DNA of 64,000 bases, from assembly GCF_902753875.1 (NCBI RefSeq), contig NZ_CADDTS010000048.1, positions 62,001-126,000 of the forward strand, given 5' to 3'. Positions 38,286-48,615 of this stretch are shown in pieces. Position 1 is the stretch's first letter, and the number at the start of each line of letters is the position of its first letter. Source of the DNA: Acinetobacter bouvetii (GTDB lineage: Bacteria; Pseudomonadota; Gammaproteobacteria; Pseudomonadales; Moraxellaceae). The notes beneath the pieces were generated by a model. That model did no database searches, was not told the origin of the DNA, and saw only the letters and a program-made list of their open reading frames with translations. The position numbers were made by a program, and so were the translations under genes.

Positions 38286-38914
38286 GGTGTCACGGTGGAG
38301 TCTTTTTGGATCACGGGTGTTCTGGTCACTGCAGTGTGGACGGAAGCTTGAGGTGTTTCATTCACTTCAAGTTCTTTTACGGAAACAGGACTTTTTTCTG
38401 TTATTGAATTTTTTGCTTCAGCCTGCTTATTTGTTAATGAAGACTTTTGTACGGATGTTGACGTGACTGTTGTTTTGGCTTGAGTTAAAGATGAATGCGG
38501 CTGAGGCTGAACAAGATGCTTACTAGAATTTTGCTTTCTTGTATCCGGTTTGGCTTGAGCCGGATGAACAAAAGCCTTACTTAAGTCACTCTCTGTTGGT
38601 TGAGGGAATTCAATAGCATGTTCATCTTCATGTATAGGCTTACTGATCTGAGAATCAGGCTGTAGAGATGGGGAGGCTATCTTTCTTGAAACTGGCTGCG
38701 TATTTGCTGAGATATCTTGTTCAGATACAGATATATTAAACAATGCCGGGCGATTTTCCAGTTCCTGTTTTAAATTATGGATATAGCTATAGCTCACTAT
38801 AGCGCTACAGATCACCCCTATACAAAAGCCTAACATTCCATACCCAACGGCTGGATAATAATTCTTTTTTGTCGCTTGCAAGATTCTAAAAGACGTCTGT
38901 TTCTGGTGTGCCAT
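38282..38914 (-). CDS. asaD: T6SS-associated protein AsaD
   Basis: 210 residues: a short cytoplasmic part, one membrane span (about 18-38, YGMLGFCIGVICSAIVSYSY), and a long periplasmic low-complexity tail rich in Ser, Thr, Gln, Pro and Lys. The sequence alone gives no domain; the name rests on its place between tssL and tagX in the Acinetobacter locus. It could be a periplasmic spacer or scaffold. Confidence 0.75.
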   Translation of the reverse strand: MAHQKQTSFRILQATKKNYYPAVGYGMLGFCIGVICSAIVSYSYIHNLKQELENRPALFNISVSEQDISANTQPVSRKIASPSLQPDSQISKPIHEDEHAIEFPQPTESDLSKAFVHPAQAKPDTRKQNSSKHLVQPQPHSSLTQAKTTVTSTSVQKSSLTNKQAEAKNSITEKSPVSVKELEVNETPQASVHTAVTRTPVIQKDSTVTP

Positions 38915-38927
38915 TTTTAATTTTTCT

Positions 38928-39734
38928 TTAGGGTAAATGGATCGTGATATAGGCCTGCTCAGCAGGTGAATTAATAATGTTTTGATATTCTGCCAAAGAC
39001 TTATTATTTTGATTTAAAAGCATAAAGTTTAAAGTGATGAAAACGAATAAAGCAAAAATCCCCAAAAAGATCAAAATTCCCCAGAACGGTAATTCACGAT
39101 GAAGCAGATGTTTAATTTGATCGGGCAAAGCGGAAAATGGTGAAAAAGCTGTTTTTTTGCCTTTTAGGAAATCAATTTCATCACCCACACGTGCAACCAG
39201 ATGATTTAAATTTTGCATGGATTCAATACGGAATTTCCCATGAAAGCCCAGTAACATGCAGTAATGAAACACTTCCAGAGCTGCTAATCGCTCTTTGCCA
39301 TGACTACGCAAGGACTCTAAAATTTCAAAAAAACGATAGCCTGCAAGTTGGGAACCAAAAAGGCTGAGCTGTAATGGACTAATCATCCAGTTATTCTGTA
39401 AATCAAAGAATTTGGCATCTTGTTGGGTGACAATCGTTTCATCCAGTAATGCACAATAGGCATATTTTGCATCATGAATATCATCGGCGGAAAATTGCAG
39501 TTTTCGCGCCTGATTTTCAAAACGATTGAGCAGAGCTAAAATTTTGTCACGAAATTCTTCTACATTAGCTGGGATATACTGATTCTTTAAGAGAAATACA
39601 ATATAAAAACCATCATGTAATAGATCGACCAGATTGGTTGCATGAGTGATTTTTGCTTGAGTAGTCGATGGGTTTAAACCCATACCAATTTGTCCATCAT
39701 CAAAAAGTGAAGGCGCATTATTATTTATATTCAT
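38928..39734 (-). CDS. tssL: T6SS membrane-complex protein TssL (DotU)
   Basis: 268 residues. The DotU-type cytoplasmic domain (TNLVDLLHDGFYIVFLL, DIHDAKYAYCALLDETIV, FGSQLAGYRFFEILESL) is followed by a single C-terminal membrane span (about 222-242). With TssM it forms the envelope complex that anchors the baseplate; TssJ is absent from this locus, as in other Acinetobacter. 11 bp after tssK. Confidence 0.93.
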   Translation of the reverse strand: MNINNNAPSLFDDGQIGMGLNPSTTQAKITHATNLVDLLHDGFYIVFLLKNQYIPANVEEFRDKILALLNRFENQARKLQFSADDIHDAKYAYCALLDETIVTQQDAKFFDLQNNWMISPLQLSLFGSQLAGYRFFEILESLRSHGKERLAALEVFHYCMLLGFHGKFRIESMQNLNHLVARVGDEIDFLKGKKTAFSPFSALPDQIKHLLHRELPFWGILIFLGIFALFVFITLNFMLLNQNNKSLAEYQNIINSPAEQAYITIHLP

Positions 39735-39745
39735 TTCAAGCTTCC

Positions 39746-41110
39746 TTAACTATTCATGACTGCAATGAGTTCAACCGAAATGTCCTGAAAACCGGCAGGA
39801 ATATAAATACAGAGGGATTCTGCATCTAGCATGCGCTGATAGAGTTCATTATTCGGTTCAATTTCAAAATAACTGACGCCAGAACGTACTGGAATGGCAG
39901 TCGGAACTTGCATTAAGTGATGCAGCGGAATCACCGGCAAGGCGGCAACCACGCGTTGTTCAACATCCACAGTATTACCGACTTTAAAACGAAGCGGGAC
40001 CAACTGAACCAGTTCATGGGTTTGCATCACGCCACTGGAAACTGCAATATACAGCCGTGTATCTCGCGTGATTTTGTCGGACTCCAGACTACCCAGCCAA
40101 TAAGATGGGCGAATTTCTTTTAAGGCAATACTGATATAACGGTTTGAAATAATGGTATCGAGTAAATCACGTAAAATAATATCTAATTGTGAAAAGCTTT
40201 CTTGTAAATGATGATGCTGATATTGCGGTAATTGATCCACTTCATAGGCTGTGGAGAAAGTCAGCAGTGATCCGGTTAAACGCAGTAATTCAAAAAACAG
40301 TCGTTCCGGATGGATATGCGGATATTGCAATAGATGATTCAGGCTTGCATGAGCGGTATTCAAGGCATTGACCAACCAGAAAGACACAATATCGCCTGAA
40401 CGGAACTCAATCAGTTTTTGCTCATTTTCACGGTTATTACTTTGAATGGTTTTGATTTTCGCTTTAACGACATTCAAGGTGCGCTTTAAATTTGAAATAA
40501 GCGTTTCAGAAGATTCAATATGCAAGATCGGAGGGATGAACTTGCTGTCCAATTCAAAATTTCCCGAACTTTGACGTTTAATTTTGGCAATTGCCAAATA
40601 TAAGAAACCGTCTAACTCATGGTTCGGCTGCACACTGGAATCAAATAATTTAAGTTCTGCACGGCGTCTTAATAGAGTTATATCCGCTGCTGTAGCATCG
40701 GTAAACAGGTCATGCGTTTCGCTCAGATGTGAGTGATAACGACTCGGTTGGGAATTTTCTTCAAAAGATACATTGCGTTTATTGGGTTGAATGACTGGTA
40801 ATGCCAAATATACGGTGATTTCTCCACGTAAATTTAAATCATCCAGTTGAATGGGCTCTGGTAATAAGTCTCGGGCAGGGGCTTGATAAATATCGCCATC
40901 TTGCCAGATCATGTCTATCTTTTCTAAAGCCAGCACATGGGTATTGAGTTGTACTTCATCAAACTGAATCGATTGAACACCATAAGCAAAAGGAATCGTG
41001 GAGCGGATGGTGTGATTCAAGCGCTGTTCATGATAGGCATCTTGTAATTGAAAATGTTGTGGACGTAAAAATAAGCCTTCGCCCCAAAGAATTTTTTCTG
41101 CTTTAAACAT
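39746..41110 (-). CDS. tssK: T6SS baseplate protein TssK
   Basis: 454 residues, the trimeric baseplate-to-membrane connector. The family start AEKILWGEGLFLRPQHFQLQD is clear; the C-terminal part ends in YIPAGFQDISVELIAV. Length usual. It lies 5 bp after tssA. Confidence 0.96.
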   Translation of the reverse strand: MFKAEKILWGEGLFLRPQHFQLQDAYHEQRLNHTIRSTIPFAYGVQSIQFDEVQLNTHVLALEKIDMIWQDGDIYQAPARDLLPEPIQLDDLNLRGEITVYLALPVIQPNKRNVSFEENSQPSRYHSHLSETHDLFTDATAADITLLRRRAELKLFDSSVQPNHELDGFLYLAIAKIKRQSSGNFELDSKFIPPILHIESSETLISNLKRTLNVVKAKIKTIQSNNRENEQKLIEFRSGDIVSFWLVNALNTAHASLNHLLQYPHIHPERLFFELLRLTGSLLTFSTAYEVDQLPQYQHHHLQESFSQLDIILRDLLDTIISNRYISIALKEIRPSYWLGSLESDKITRDTRLYIAVSSGVMQTHELVQLVPLRFKVGNTVDVEQRVVAALPVIPLHHLMQVPTAIPVRSGVSYFEIEPNNELYQRMLDAESLCIYIPAGFQDISVELIAVMNS

Positions 41111-41115
41111 TGAAT

Positions 41116-42243
41116 TTACCAGTCGTTATTTGTGTCATGAGTATTTTTTTGAACACCGAGAAGTTCATGTACGGTTTCTAGTGGATTTTCATTTTTGATC
41201 ACTTGAGTGAGCCATTCATGTAGAGGCAACTGACTCCACTTGATGGTTTTTTGCAGCATATAACTGACCGGACTATGTGGCTCATTGGCCTGAAAATAAT
41301 GGGCAATCTCTTGCAGCACGTGTATGGCCTGTTCACGATTGGCCAGATGATTTTGAGCCTGAACTTGAAAGGTCAGTGAAGGTCTCATTATTGATGTCGA
41401 TATGCAGTCAGTTGCTGACTGAACATTTTCAGAAGGGTGAGTTGTTTCCGCAACTGGATTTTCTTGATTACTAATAATTGTTCCGGAACTAAAGGCATCA
41501 GTTTTATAGATTTTTTTCAGACTGTTGTGTATAGATTCTAGCTGTGAATCAATCGCAGCAAAACTCGGTGCATCTAGCCCCAACAAACTATCCAAAACCG
41601 CTTTTAAAATCTGCCATTGCTTCAAAATATCTAAAAATGCCTGATAATTTTGATATTGCAAAGATTGGGACGTCTGGCAAAGAGCTTGCTCAAACTGTTC
41701 TAAAGATGAACCTGACTGTACATTCGCATGCTCCTCAACCTGCTTCAGACGTAAATTTTGTTGATGCAATAAAACGTCGTAATCCATTAAAGAATAAAAA
41801 GGCGACACATTCATAACCGGAATATTTTTAATCAGCATGGGTAGCTGGTTAATTAGGCCTTGTAACAAACCTAGACGTTGATCCAAATCATTATCTTCAA
41901 TGACGGGATGCAATAACATCCAGAAATCGCTTAAGCTACGCTGCGTTAATTCCAAAGCTTGGGCTATACCTTTAAAACCATACAGATGAGACCAGGCTTC
42001 CATCAACCAGCTATAGAGCCGAATGTCTTTGGTTTTTTCAGTCAGCAATTCAGTCGATTTGGCGCTTACAAAGGCCCAATCCGCTTGCTTAGGCTCCGCA
42101 ACCCAATCTCCCTGATCCAATAGTGGATCATCTTGAGTTTTTGCCTTTTTAATGGCATGAAATTCATTTGAAAATGAACAATTTACGCCGCAAGGGGTAT
42201 CAGCGGAAATCGCTTTTAATAATGTTTCGAGTTCTACACTCAT
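41116..42243 (-). CDS. tssA: T6SS protein TssA (ImpA N-terminal domain)
   Basis: 375 residues. The N-terminal ImpA domain (DTPCGVNCSFSNEF, DWAFVSAKSTELLTEKTKD, YSWLMEAWSHLYGFKGI) defines TssA, which primes sheath assembly and caps the distal end. The C-terminal part (about 290-375) has HEWLTQVIKNENPLETVHELLG, a common TssA ending. 34 bp after tssH. Confidence 0.93.
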   Translation of the reverse strand: MSVELETLLKAISADTPCGVNCSFSNEFHAIKKAKTQDDPLLDQGDWVAEPKQADWAFVSAKSTELLTEKTKDIRLYSWLMEAWSHLYGFKGIAQALELTQRSLSDFWMLLHPVIEDNDLDQRLGLLQGLINQLPMLIKNIPVMNVSPFYSLMDYDVLLHQQNLRLKQVEEHANVQSGSSLEQFEQALCQTSQSLQYQNYQAFLDILKQWQILKAVLDSLLGLDAPSFAAIDSQLESIHNSLKKIYKTDAFSSGTIISNQENPVAETTHPSENVQSATDCISTSIMRPSLTFQVQAQNHLANREQAIHVLQEIAHYFQANEPHSPVSYMLQKTIKWSQLPLHEWLTQVIKNENPLETVHELLGVQKNTHDTNNDW

Positions 42244-42277
42244 GTTTTGCCTTTTAGTCTTTTCAGTCTTTTTTAAA

Positions 42278-44953
42278 TTACGCTGCAGTCACTTTGCTTT
42301 TTTTATTACTGCGTTTTTTTAAGGGTTTAGCAACAGGGTCAAGCCGATAAATGATTTCATCATCCTGAACATCGATAAATATTTGTTTAGGCAAATTTTG
42401 TTCCGCCAAGCAGACCAATATCTGCGTAGCAAGAGCAGGTAATACGGATGAATTGAGAATATGATCGACATTGCGCGCACCGCTATCCACTTCAGTACAA
42501 CGGCTGAGCAGTAATTCAGTCAGCTCTTCACTATAAGTCACTTGAGTGGTGTATTGCTGTTCTAAACGGGCAGTAATTTTCCCCAGTTTATGTTTAATGA
42601 TGCGCAGCAGTAATTCATCATGTAAAGGAAAGTAGGGTACAACACGCATACGGCCTAAAAATGCCGGTTTAAACTGTTTATATAAACTCGGTTTTAATTG
42701 TTCTGTTAATGCTTCGGCTGTTGGCCATTGCTCAAACGGCAAGTTTAAGCAAGCTTGCATAATGGTACTTGATCCGGCATTGGAGGTTAATAGAATCGTG
42801 GTATTTTTAAAATCAATTAAACGACCTTCACCATCTTCAAGCATGCCTTTATCGAAAACCTGGTAAAACAATTCCTGAACATCAGGATGCGCTTTTTCAA
42901 TTTCATCCAGTAGCACCACGCTATAAGGATTACGGCGTACGGCTTCCGTTAACACACCACCTTGACCATATCCGACATAACCAGGAGGAGCACCTTTAAG
43001 CGAGGAAACCGTATGGGCTTCTTGGTATTCAGACATATTGATGGTAATCAGGTGCGATTCACCACCATATAATTCATGGGCGAGTGCTAAAGCGGTTTCA
43101 GTTTTACCGACACCACTTGGACCCACCAGTAAAAATACCCCTTGTGGTTTATTGGGATCTTCAAGTTTTGCTTTAGCGGTTTTAATGCCTTGAACCAGTT
43201 GTTGCAAAGCATAGTCTTGTCCCATCACCCGTTCTGAAAGTTTATCTTCTAAAGTTAAAATCTGTTTAATTTCATCATGAACCATATTGCCCACAGGAAT
43301 ACCCGTCCAATCAGAAATAATTTCCTGAATGATGTGTGCATTGACGCGTTCAAAAACCAAAGGGTTTTGACCTTGAATATCGGCCAATTGTTGACGAAGA
43401 TTAAAAATACTTTGTCGCTTATTAGAATGTCCGGAAGATAAATCAGTCTGTTCAATGGATTGAATCTGTTGCACTAGTTCCAGTTCGGATTTCCATTGCC
43501 GTTCAGTCACTGCAATTTCAAGCTCCAGGAATTCAATTTTCTGATCTAATGCGTCTAAACGCGCATGATGAATAGGACGTGTTTGATGTTCGGTAGCTAA
43601 AATGTCACGTTCAAGATGTAAATTATGACGTTGCGCTTTGAGCTGATCTAACTGGACCGGTTGTGCCTTTTGGGTCAGTGCCACACGTGCGGCAGCCGTA
43701 TCCAATACGCTAATGGCTTTGTCTGGCAGTTGGCGTCCACTAATATAGCGATGGGAAGAGTGAACCGCTGCAACAATCGCTTCATCATCAATTTGCAACT
43801 GAAAATGCTCGCTCATGACTGGAATCATGGCACGCAGCATTTCAATCGCTGCAGTTTCAGTCGGCTCTTCAACTTTCACCACCTGAAAGCGACGGCTTAG
43901 TGCGGCATCTTTTTCAAAATATTGTTTATATTCAGCCCAGGTAGTTGCGGCAATGGTCCTTAATTCACCACGAGCTAAAGCCGGTTTAAGCAAATTGGCT
44001 GCATCATTCTGACCAGCTTGACCACCTGCACCAATTAAGCTATGTGCTTCATCAATAAATAAAATAATAGGATGGACGGAACTTTGAACTTCCTGAATCA
44101 CCTGTTTTAGGCGATTTTCAAATTCGCCTTTTACACTGGCACCTGCTTGCAATAGGCCCATATCCAGTACATGTAAATGCACATTTTTTAAAGCATCCGG
44201 CACCTGATGATGGGCAATTTTAAGTGCCAAGCCCTCAACTACGGCGGTTTTCCCAACGCCAGGTTCACCAGTTAAAATAGGATTGTTCTGACGACGGCGC
44301 ATTAAAATATCCAGCATCAAGCGAATTTCGAATTCACGACCAATGACCGGGTCAATTGCACCTTGTTTGGCCTTTTCCGTTAGATTAATCGTGTATTGAT
44401 CTAAGGCCGGCGTTTTTAACATGGGTTCGGATTTTTTTGCAGTTGATTCAACTTGAGAAGAGGTATTCTGTTCAGATTCTTGCTCAATACTTTTGACACA
44501 TAGCGCTATGAACTTGTGTTTCATCGTATCAATTGGAAACAATTCAAATAGACTTGAAGCTCGGATTGCAACCTGATACAGATCATTTGCAGTCAGTAAT
44601 GCAATCAATAAGTGCCCGCTACGAATAAGTGGTTTTTGCTCTGCCGAAGCCAATAACCAGGCTTGCTCAAATAAGCGGACGATGGAATTTGAAAAAATAG
44701 GGGTTCTGGCATTACCTTTAGGTAACTGCGAAATACTATGTTTTAAATCTTCAATTAAACCTTCAGCTGAAATTTTGTAAGTATCAAATAACAGCTGTAA
44801 ATCATTTTTCTCATGATTGTGTAGAATCTCTAAAAAAAAATGTTCAATTTCTATTTCATAGTTTTGTTGATTGATACAGGCATTGACTGATTTTTCGAGC
44901 GCGAGGCGGGCACATGAAGATAATTTTGTAATTAAAATTTTTAAATTATTCAT
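42278..44953 (-). CDS. tssH: T6SS AAA+ ATPase TssH (ClpV)
   Basis: 891 residues. A Clp N-domain (about 1-155) that grips the sheath protein is followed by two AAA+ modules: the first Walker A is GEPGVGKT (229-236), the second GPSGVGKT (about 610), with a coiled middle domain between. It strips contracted TssB/TssC sheaths for re-use. First gene of the minus arm, divergent from asaA across a 384-bp gap. Confidence 0.96.
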   Translation of the reverse strand: MNNLKILITKLSSCARLALEKSVNACINQQNYEIEIEHFFLEILHNHEKNDLQLLFDTYKISAEGLIEDLKHSISQLPKGNARTPIFSNSIVRLFEQAWLLASAEQKPLIRSGHLLIALLTANDLYQVAIRASSLFELFPIDTMKHKFIALCVKSIEQESEQNTSSQVESTAKKSEPMLKTPALDQYTINLTEKAKQGAIDPVIGREFEIRLMLDILMRRRQNNPILTGEPGVGKTAVVEGLALKIAHHQVPDALKNVHLHVLDMGLLQAGASVKGEFENRLKQVIQEVQSSVHPIILFIDEAHSLIGAGGQAGQNDAANLLKPALARGELRTIAATTWAEYKQYFEKDAALSRRFQVVKVEEPTETAAIEMLRAMIPVMSEHFQLQIDDEAIVAAVHSSHRYISGRQLPDKAISVLDTAAARVALTQKAQPVQLDQLKAQRHNLHLERDILATEHQTRPIHHARLDALDQKIEFLELEIAVTERQWKSELELVQQIQSIEQTDLSSGHSNKRQSIFNLRQQLADIQGQNPLVFERVNAHIIQEIISDWTGIPVGNMVHDEIKQILTLEDKLSERVMGQDYALQQLVQGIKTAKAKLEDPNKPQGVFLLVGPSGVGKTETALALAHELYGGESHLITINMSEYQEAHTVSSLKGAPPGYVGYGQGGVLTEAVRRNPYSVVLLDEIEKAHPDVQELFYQVFDKGMLEDGEGRLIDFKNTTILLTSNAGSSTIMQACLNLPFEQWPTAEALTEQLKPSLYKQFKPAFLGRMRVVPYFPLHDELLLRIIKHKLGKITARLEQQYTTQVTYSEELTELLLSRCTEVDSGARNVDHILNSSVLPALATQILVCLAEQNLPKQIFIDVQDDEIIYRLDPVAKPLKKRSNKKSKVTAA

Positions 44954-45337
44954 TTTTAATTCAACTTTCTAAAACGACAATCAGTTTTTATTTTATTACA
45001 ATACTAAATTGTCTTAATTTTATGTTTATTTAATTTTTATTTAAAAACAATGCTTTATATCTATTTGTGTAAAAGCAATTGGCACATTCTACACATTTAT
45101 TTCAAAGAATTAAAAAAAATATCCAGATTCTTTAATCTTTTTACATAAAAAAACAATTAAAACTGGCAAACATGCCGTTTTCTAAAAATTTACTGTTGAC
45201 TTTAAGTGATCACTTTTTGTTAAATCTGCGCATTGATGAAAAGTCAAAAATAATGAATAAAAAATGGGAAAGTCAGTAAGGCTGATTTAGCCCTGATAAA
45301 TAATTAAATTTAAACTTAAAAAAATTAGAGGCATATT
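44954..45337. promoter_or_regulatory. Divergent control region of the two T6SS arms
   Basis: Gene-free, AT-rich. TTGACT (45196-45201), an 18-bp spacer and TTAAAT (45220-45225) give a possible promoter for the plus arm; the spacer contains a perfect 12-bp palindrome, AAGTGATCACTT (45204-45215). Start signals for tssH could not be fixed. Confidence 0.45.
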
Positions 45338-46048
45338 TTGAATAAAACTAGAATTTTTTGGGCCTTAACCCTGGTATTTTCAGTCAGCACATTCACTTTT
45401 GCTCGTGAACAGCCCATTGAACTGAAAAAAGGATGTATTAAAGATCATCCTATCGTTGCAGGTGAAACTGACCCGGATTTATTAAATATTTATAGCCAAA
45501 TCTGTGATAAGAAAAACAAGAAAAATATTGTTCTTCAACATGAATTATCCATTCAGGCAGCACAAAAATTTCAGGCTATGGGGAAGAATTTAAAAGCTTT
45601 ACAACTGGTAGATCAGTTGCGCGAACAGAATGTACAGCATAGTGAATTGACTGATGTGGCTTTTCTTGCAGGAATAGCGATTGCAGAGAATTCTTTACAA
45701 CATATGCGTAGCCAGGAAATGCGCTACCTTAAAGCAGATAGTACTTATCCTGCAGCCAAACAGTTGTCCGATCATATTCAGCATGCATTACCCGAACCGG
45801 ATACTTCTGATGCGAAAGCCATTACGACATCTTCTATAAAACAAAAAAAGTCTTTAAAAATTAATGCCAATAACCGTAATTCTGATCGTCATTCAGCGTC
45901 TAAAGAATCTCAACTGAGTCGCTCAAAAACGATCAGCACACCCAACAAATCGGTAAAAAAGACCCCAATCAACACCATAGCAGCAACCAAACCACAAAAT
46001 GGCAATCCTACAGTTTCAGGTTCGAGTCCATTTGCTTCATTTAAATAA
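45338..46048 (+). CDS. asaA: T6SS-associated periplasmic protein AsaA
   Basis: 236 residues with a signal peptide cleaved after FTFA (residue 22), so it is periplasmic. The middle resembles a helical repeat (HELSIQAAQKFQAMGKNLKALQL). The C-terminal third is Ser/Lys/Thr-rich and disordered. The start codon is TTG with AGAGG 6 bp upstream; no ATG can preserve the signal peptide. It opens the plus arm of the T6SS; in A. baumannii the same-position protein affects assembly of the membrane complex. Confidence 0.8.
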   Translation: MNKTRIFWALTLVFSVSTFTFAREQPIELKKGCIKDHPIVAGETDPDLLNIYSQICDKKNKKNIVLQHELSIQAAQKFQAMGKNLKALQLVDQLREQNVQHSELTDVAFLAGIAIAENSLQHMRSQEMRYLKADSTYPAAKQLSDHIQHALPEPDTSDAKAITTSSIKQKKSLKINANNRNSDRHSASKESQLSRSKTISTPNKSVKKTPINTIAATKPQNGNPTVSGSSPFASFK

Positions 46049-46070
46049 AAACTAAAACAGGACCATATTC

Positions 46071-46574
46071 ATGGCTAAACGTGAAAGTGTGCAAAAAAAA
46101 CTCCAGCGCATCCGTCCACCACGCGTGCAACTGACCTACGATGTAGAAGTAGGTGATGCTAAAGAAGTAAAAGAATTGCCTTTTGTGATTGGGGTATTAG
46201 GTGATTTTTCCGCAGCATCTGAACTAGAAAAAACTAAATTAAAAGATAAAAAGTTTATCAATGTCGATTTGGATAATATTGATGAAGTGATGCAATCCCT
46301 TGCACCGCGTGCAACTTTTCAAGTTGAAAATACTTTAACTGAAGAGGGCGGGGCTATGTCGGTTGATTTAACTTTTAATTCAATGGCAGATTTCCGTCCG
46401 GAAAAAGTTGTGCAACAGGTTGAACCTTTACATCAATTGGTGCAAGCGCGTGAACGTTTAACTGATTTACGTAATAAAATTTCGAACAATGAAAGACTTG
46501 AAGATTTACTGGATCAAGTTTTACAAAATACCGATCAAGTCCGTAAATTAAGTCTGGAGGCAGATCATGAATAA
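46071..46574 (+). CDS. tssB: T6SS contractile sheath small subunit TssB (VipA)
   Basis: 167 residues. KKLQRIRPPRVQLTYDVEV and LPFVIGVLGDFS are the family N-terminus, NVDLDNIDEVMQSLAPR the conserved centre. With TssC it forms the contractile sheath. Its last bases overlap the tssC start by 8 bp, so translation is coupled. Confidence 0.97.
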   Translation: MAKRESVQKKLQRIRPPRVQLTYDVEVGDAKEVKELPFVIGVLGDFSAASELEKTKLKDKKFINVDLDNIDEVMQSLAPRATFQVENTLTEEGGAMSVDLTFNSMADFRPEKVVQQVEPLHQLVQARERLTDLRNKISNNERLEDLLDQVLQNTDQVRKLSLEADHE

Positions 46575-48048
46575 TCTACATGCTGCTACCGCGTCCAATA
46601 TTGATGTCGAAGAATTTACCTTACTGGATTCGATTGTTGAGCAAAGCCGGATTGCACGAAATCATGAAGAACATGACCGTGCGAAAAGTCTGATTGGTGA
46701 ATTGGCCAAAGCCGTCATGGCGGGAACGATTACTGTTTCAGAAAATATGACCCTGTCAATTGATAAGCGTATTGCAGAAATTGATGCTTTGATTTCCAAT
46801 CAGTTAAGCAAAATTCTGCATAATGAGCAATTTCAAAAAATTGAATCGACATGGCGTGGTTTATATTATTTCTGTCAGGAAACCCCATCGCATTCTTTAA
46901 TCAAAATCCGGATGTTAAATACCACCAAAAAAGAACTGCTTAAAGATTTTCAGGGTGCGACAGATTTCGATCAAAGCACGCTGTTTAAAAAAATCTATGA
47001 AGAAGAATATGGCTCATTTGGTGGTGCGCCATATGCAACTTTAGTTGGTGATTTTGAGTTTGATCGTACACCATCAGACATGTATTTGTTGGAACAAATT
47101 TCTCATGTTGCTGCGGCTGCGCATGCACCATTTATTTCTGCAGCAAGTTCCACGATGTTGGGACTAGAATCATTTACTGACATTGATCGCCCACGTGATG
47201 TTTCTAAAATTTTTGAAACAGCTGAATATATTCAATGGCGTTCTTTCCGTGAAAGTGATGATGCCCGCTATGTCGCATTGACCCTACCAAGAGTATTAGG
47301 CCGTTTGCCTTATCATCCTAAAGACGGGACCGCAACGGAAGGATTCAACTTCGTTGAAGAAGTATCTGGTCAAAACCATGATGAATATTTATGGATGAAT
47401 GCTGCTTATGCCTTTGCTACACGCTTAACCAATGCGTTTGATCTGCATGGATGGTGTGCCGCGATTCGTGGCGTTGAAGGAGGCGGCCTGGTTGAAGGCT
47501 TACCTGTACATACCTTCAAAACTTATGATGGTGAAGTAGCATTTAAATGTCCAACCGAGATCGCCATTACCGATCGGCGTGAAAAAGAACTCAGTGACCT
47601 CGGTTTTATTCCACTCGTGCACTGTAAAAATACGGATTATGCGGCTTTCTTTGGCGCACAATCGACTCAAAAGCCAAAAAAATATGACAGTGATAGCGCC
47701 AATGCCAATTCGGCTTTATCCAGTCAGATTCAATATATTATGGCTGTTTCCCGAATCGCCCATTATTTAAAAGCCATGATGCGTGACAAAGTGGGGAGCT
47801 TCGCGTCTGCTGGGAATGTTGAAGCATTTTTGAATGAATGGTTATCACAATATGTATTGTTAGATGATGGAGCATCACAAGAAGCAAAAGCACAATATCC
47901 GCTTCGTGAAGCTTCAGTAAAAGTTGTAGAGAACCCGGCTCAACCTGGGCACTACAAGTCGGTGGTCTTTTTAAGACCTCATTTTCAGTTGGATGAGTTG
48001 TCAGTGTCTTTGCGACTTGTTACTGAGTTACCTCAGTCCTCTAATTAA
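46567..48048 (+). CDS. tssC: T6SS contractile sheath large subunit TssC (VipB)
   Basis: 493 residues. Family blocks TWRGLYYFCQ, EEYGSFGGAPYATLVGDFEF, RLPYHPKDGTATEGFNFVEE and GGGLVEGLPVHTF are all present. It pairs with TssB and is recycled by TssH. 52 bp separate it from hcp. Confidence 0.97.
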   Translation: MNNLHAATASNIDVEEFTLLDSIVEQSRIARNHEEHDRAKSLIGELAKAVMAGTITVSENMTLSIDKRIAEIDALISNQLSKILHNEQFQKIESTWRGLYYFCQETPSHSLIKIRMLNTTKKELLKDFQGATDFDQSTLFKKIYEEEYGSFGGAPYATLVGDFEFDRTPSDMYLLEQISHVAAAAHAPFISAASSTMLGLESFTDIDRPRDVSKIFETAEYIQWRSFRESDDARYVALTLPRVLGRLPYHPKDGTATEGFNFVEEVSGQNHDEYLWMNAAYAFATRLTNAFDLHGWCAAIRGVEGGGLVEGLPVHTFKTYDGEVAFKCPTEIAITDRREKELSDLGFIPLVHCKNTDYAAFFGAQSTQKPKKYDSDSANANSALSSQIQYIMAVSRIAHYLKAMMRDKVGSFASAGNVEAFLNEWLSQYVLLDDGASQEAKAQYPLREASVKVVENPAQPGHYKSVVFLRPHFQLDELSVSLRLVTELPQSSN

Positions 48049-48100
48049 CCAGAGTGCAATTTTATAATAATTTAAAAATAAAACAGGAAAATATAAAAAA

Positions 48101-48604
48101 ATGAAAGATATATACGTTCAATTTCGTGGAAAGTATAAAGTTGACGGCGAATCTCGTGACTCTGAACACAAGGATTGGCTAGAAGTAAATTCTTGGGCGC
48201 ATAATATCCGTCAACCTAAATCGGCAACTTCTTCTAGCGTTGGTGGTCACACCGCTGAACGTGTTGAGCATGCCGATATGCTTTTTGTTAAAGATTTGGA
48301 TGCTACCAGTCCAAAACTTTGGGAAGCTTGTTCAGCTGGTTATACCTTTGATGAAGTGCAAATTGATTTTTACCGTGCCAATGGTGATAAACGGATCAAA
48401 TATCTTCAAATCAAGCTGAAACATGTACTGGTATCCAGTGTTACACCAAACGTTAACGAAGAGGGTGTTCCAACGGAATCATTTGGTTTGAAATATGCCG
48501 CAGTTGAATGGACCTATAACCAGCAGGATATTAACGGTACACAAAAAGGGGCCGTTACTAAGAAATGGTCACTTTCAAATAATACAGCATCTTATGCTGC
48601 ATAA
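48101..48604 (+). CDS. hcp: T6SS tube protein Hcp
   Basis: 167 residues, secreted without a signal peptide; hexameric rings form the inner tube that is fired through the sheath. It begins MKDIYVQFRGKYKVDGESRDS, with the Hcp-type blocks DWLEVNSWAH and VEHADMLFVKDLDATSP. AGGA precedes the ATG. A stem-loop follows directly and may set higher expression of hcp than of the genes after it. Confidence 0.97.
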   Translation: MKDIYVQFRGKYKVDGESRDSEHKDWLEVNSWAHNIRQPKSATSSSVGGHTAERVEHADMLFVKDLDATSPKLWEACSAGYTFDEVQIDFYRANGDKRIKYLQIKLKHVLVSSVTPNVNEEGVPTESFGLKYAAVEWTYNQQDINGTQKGAVTKKWSLSNNTASYAA

Positions 48605-48615
48605 CTGAGTGACAA

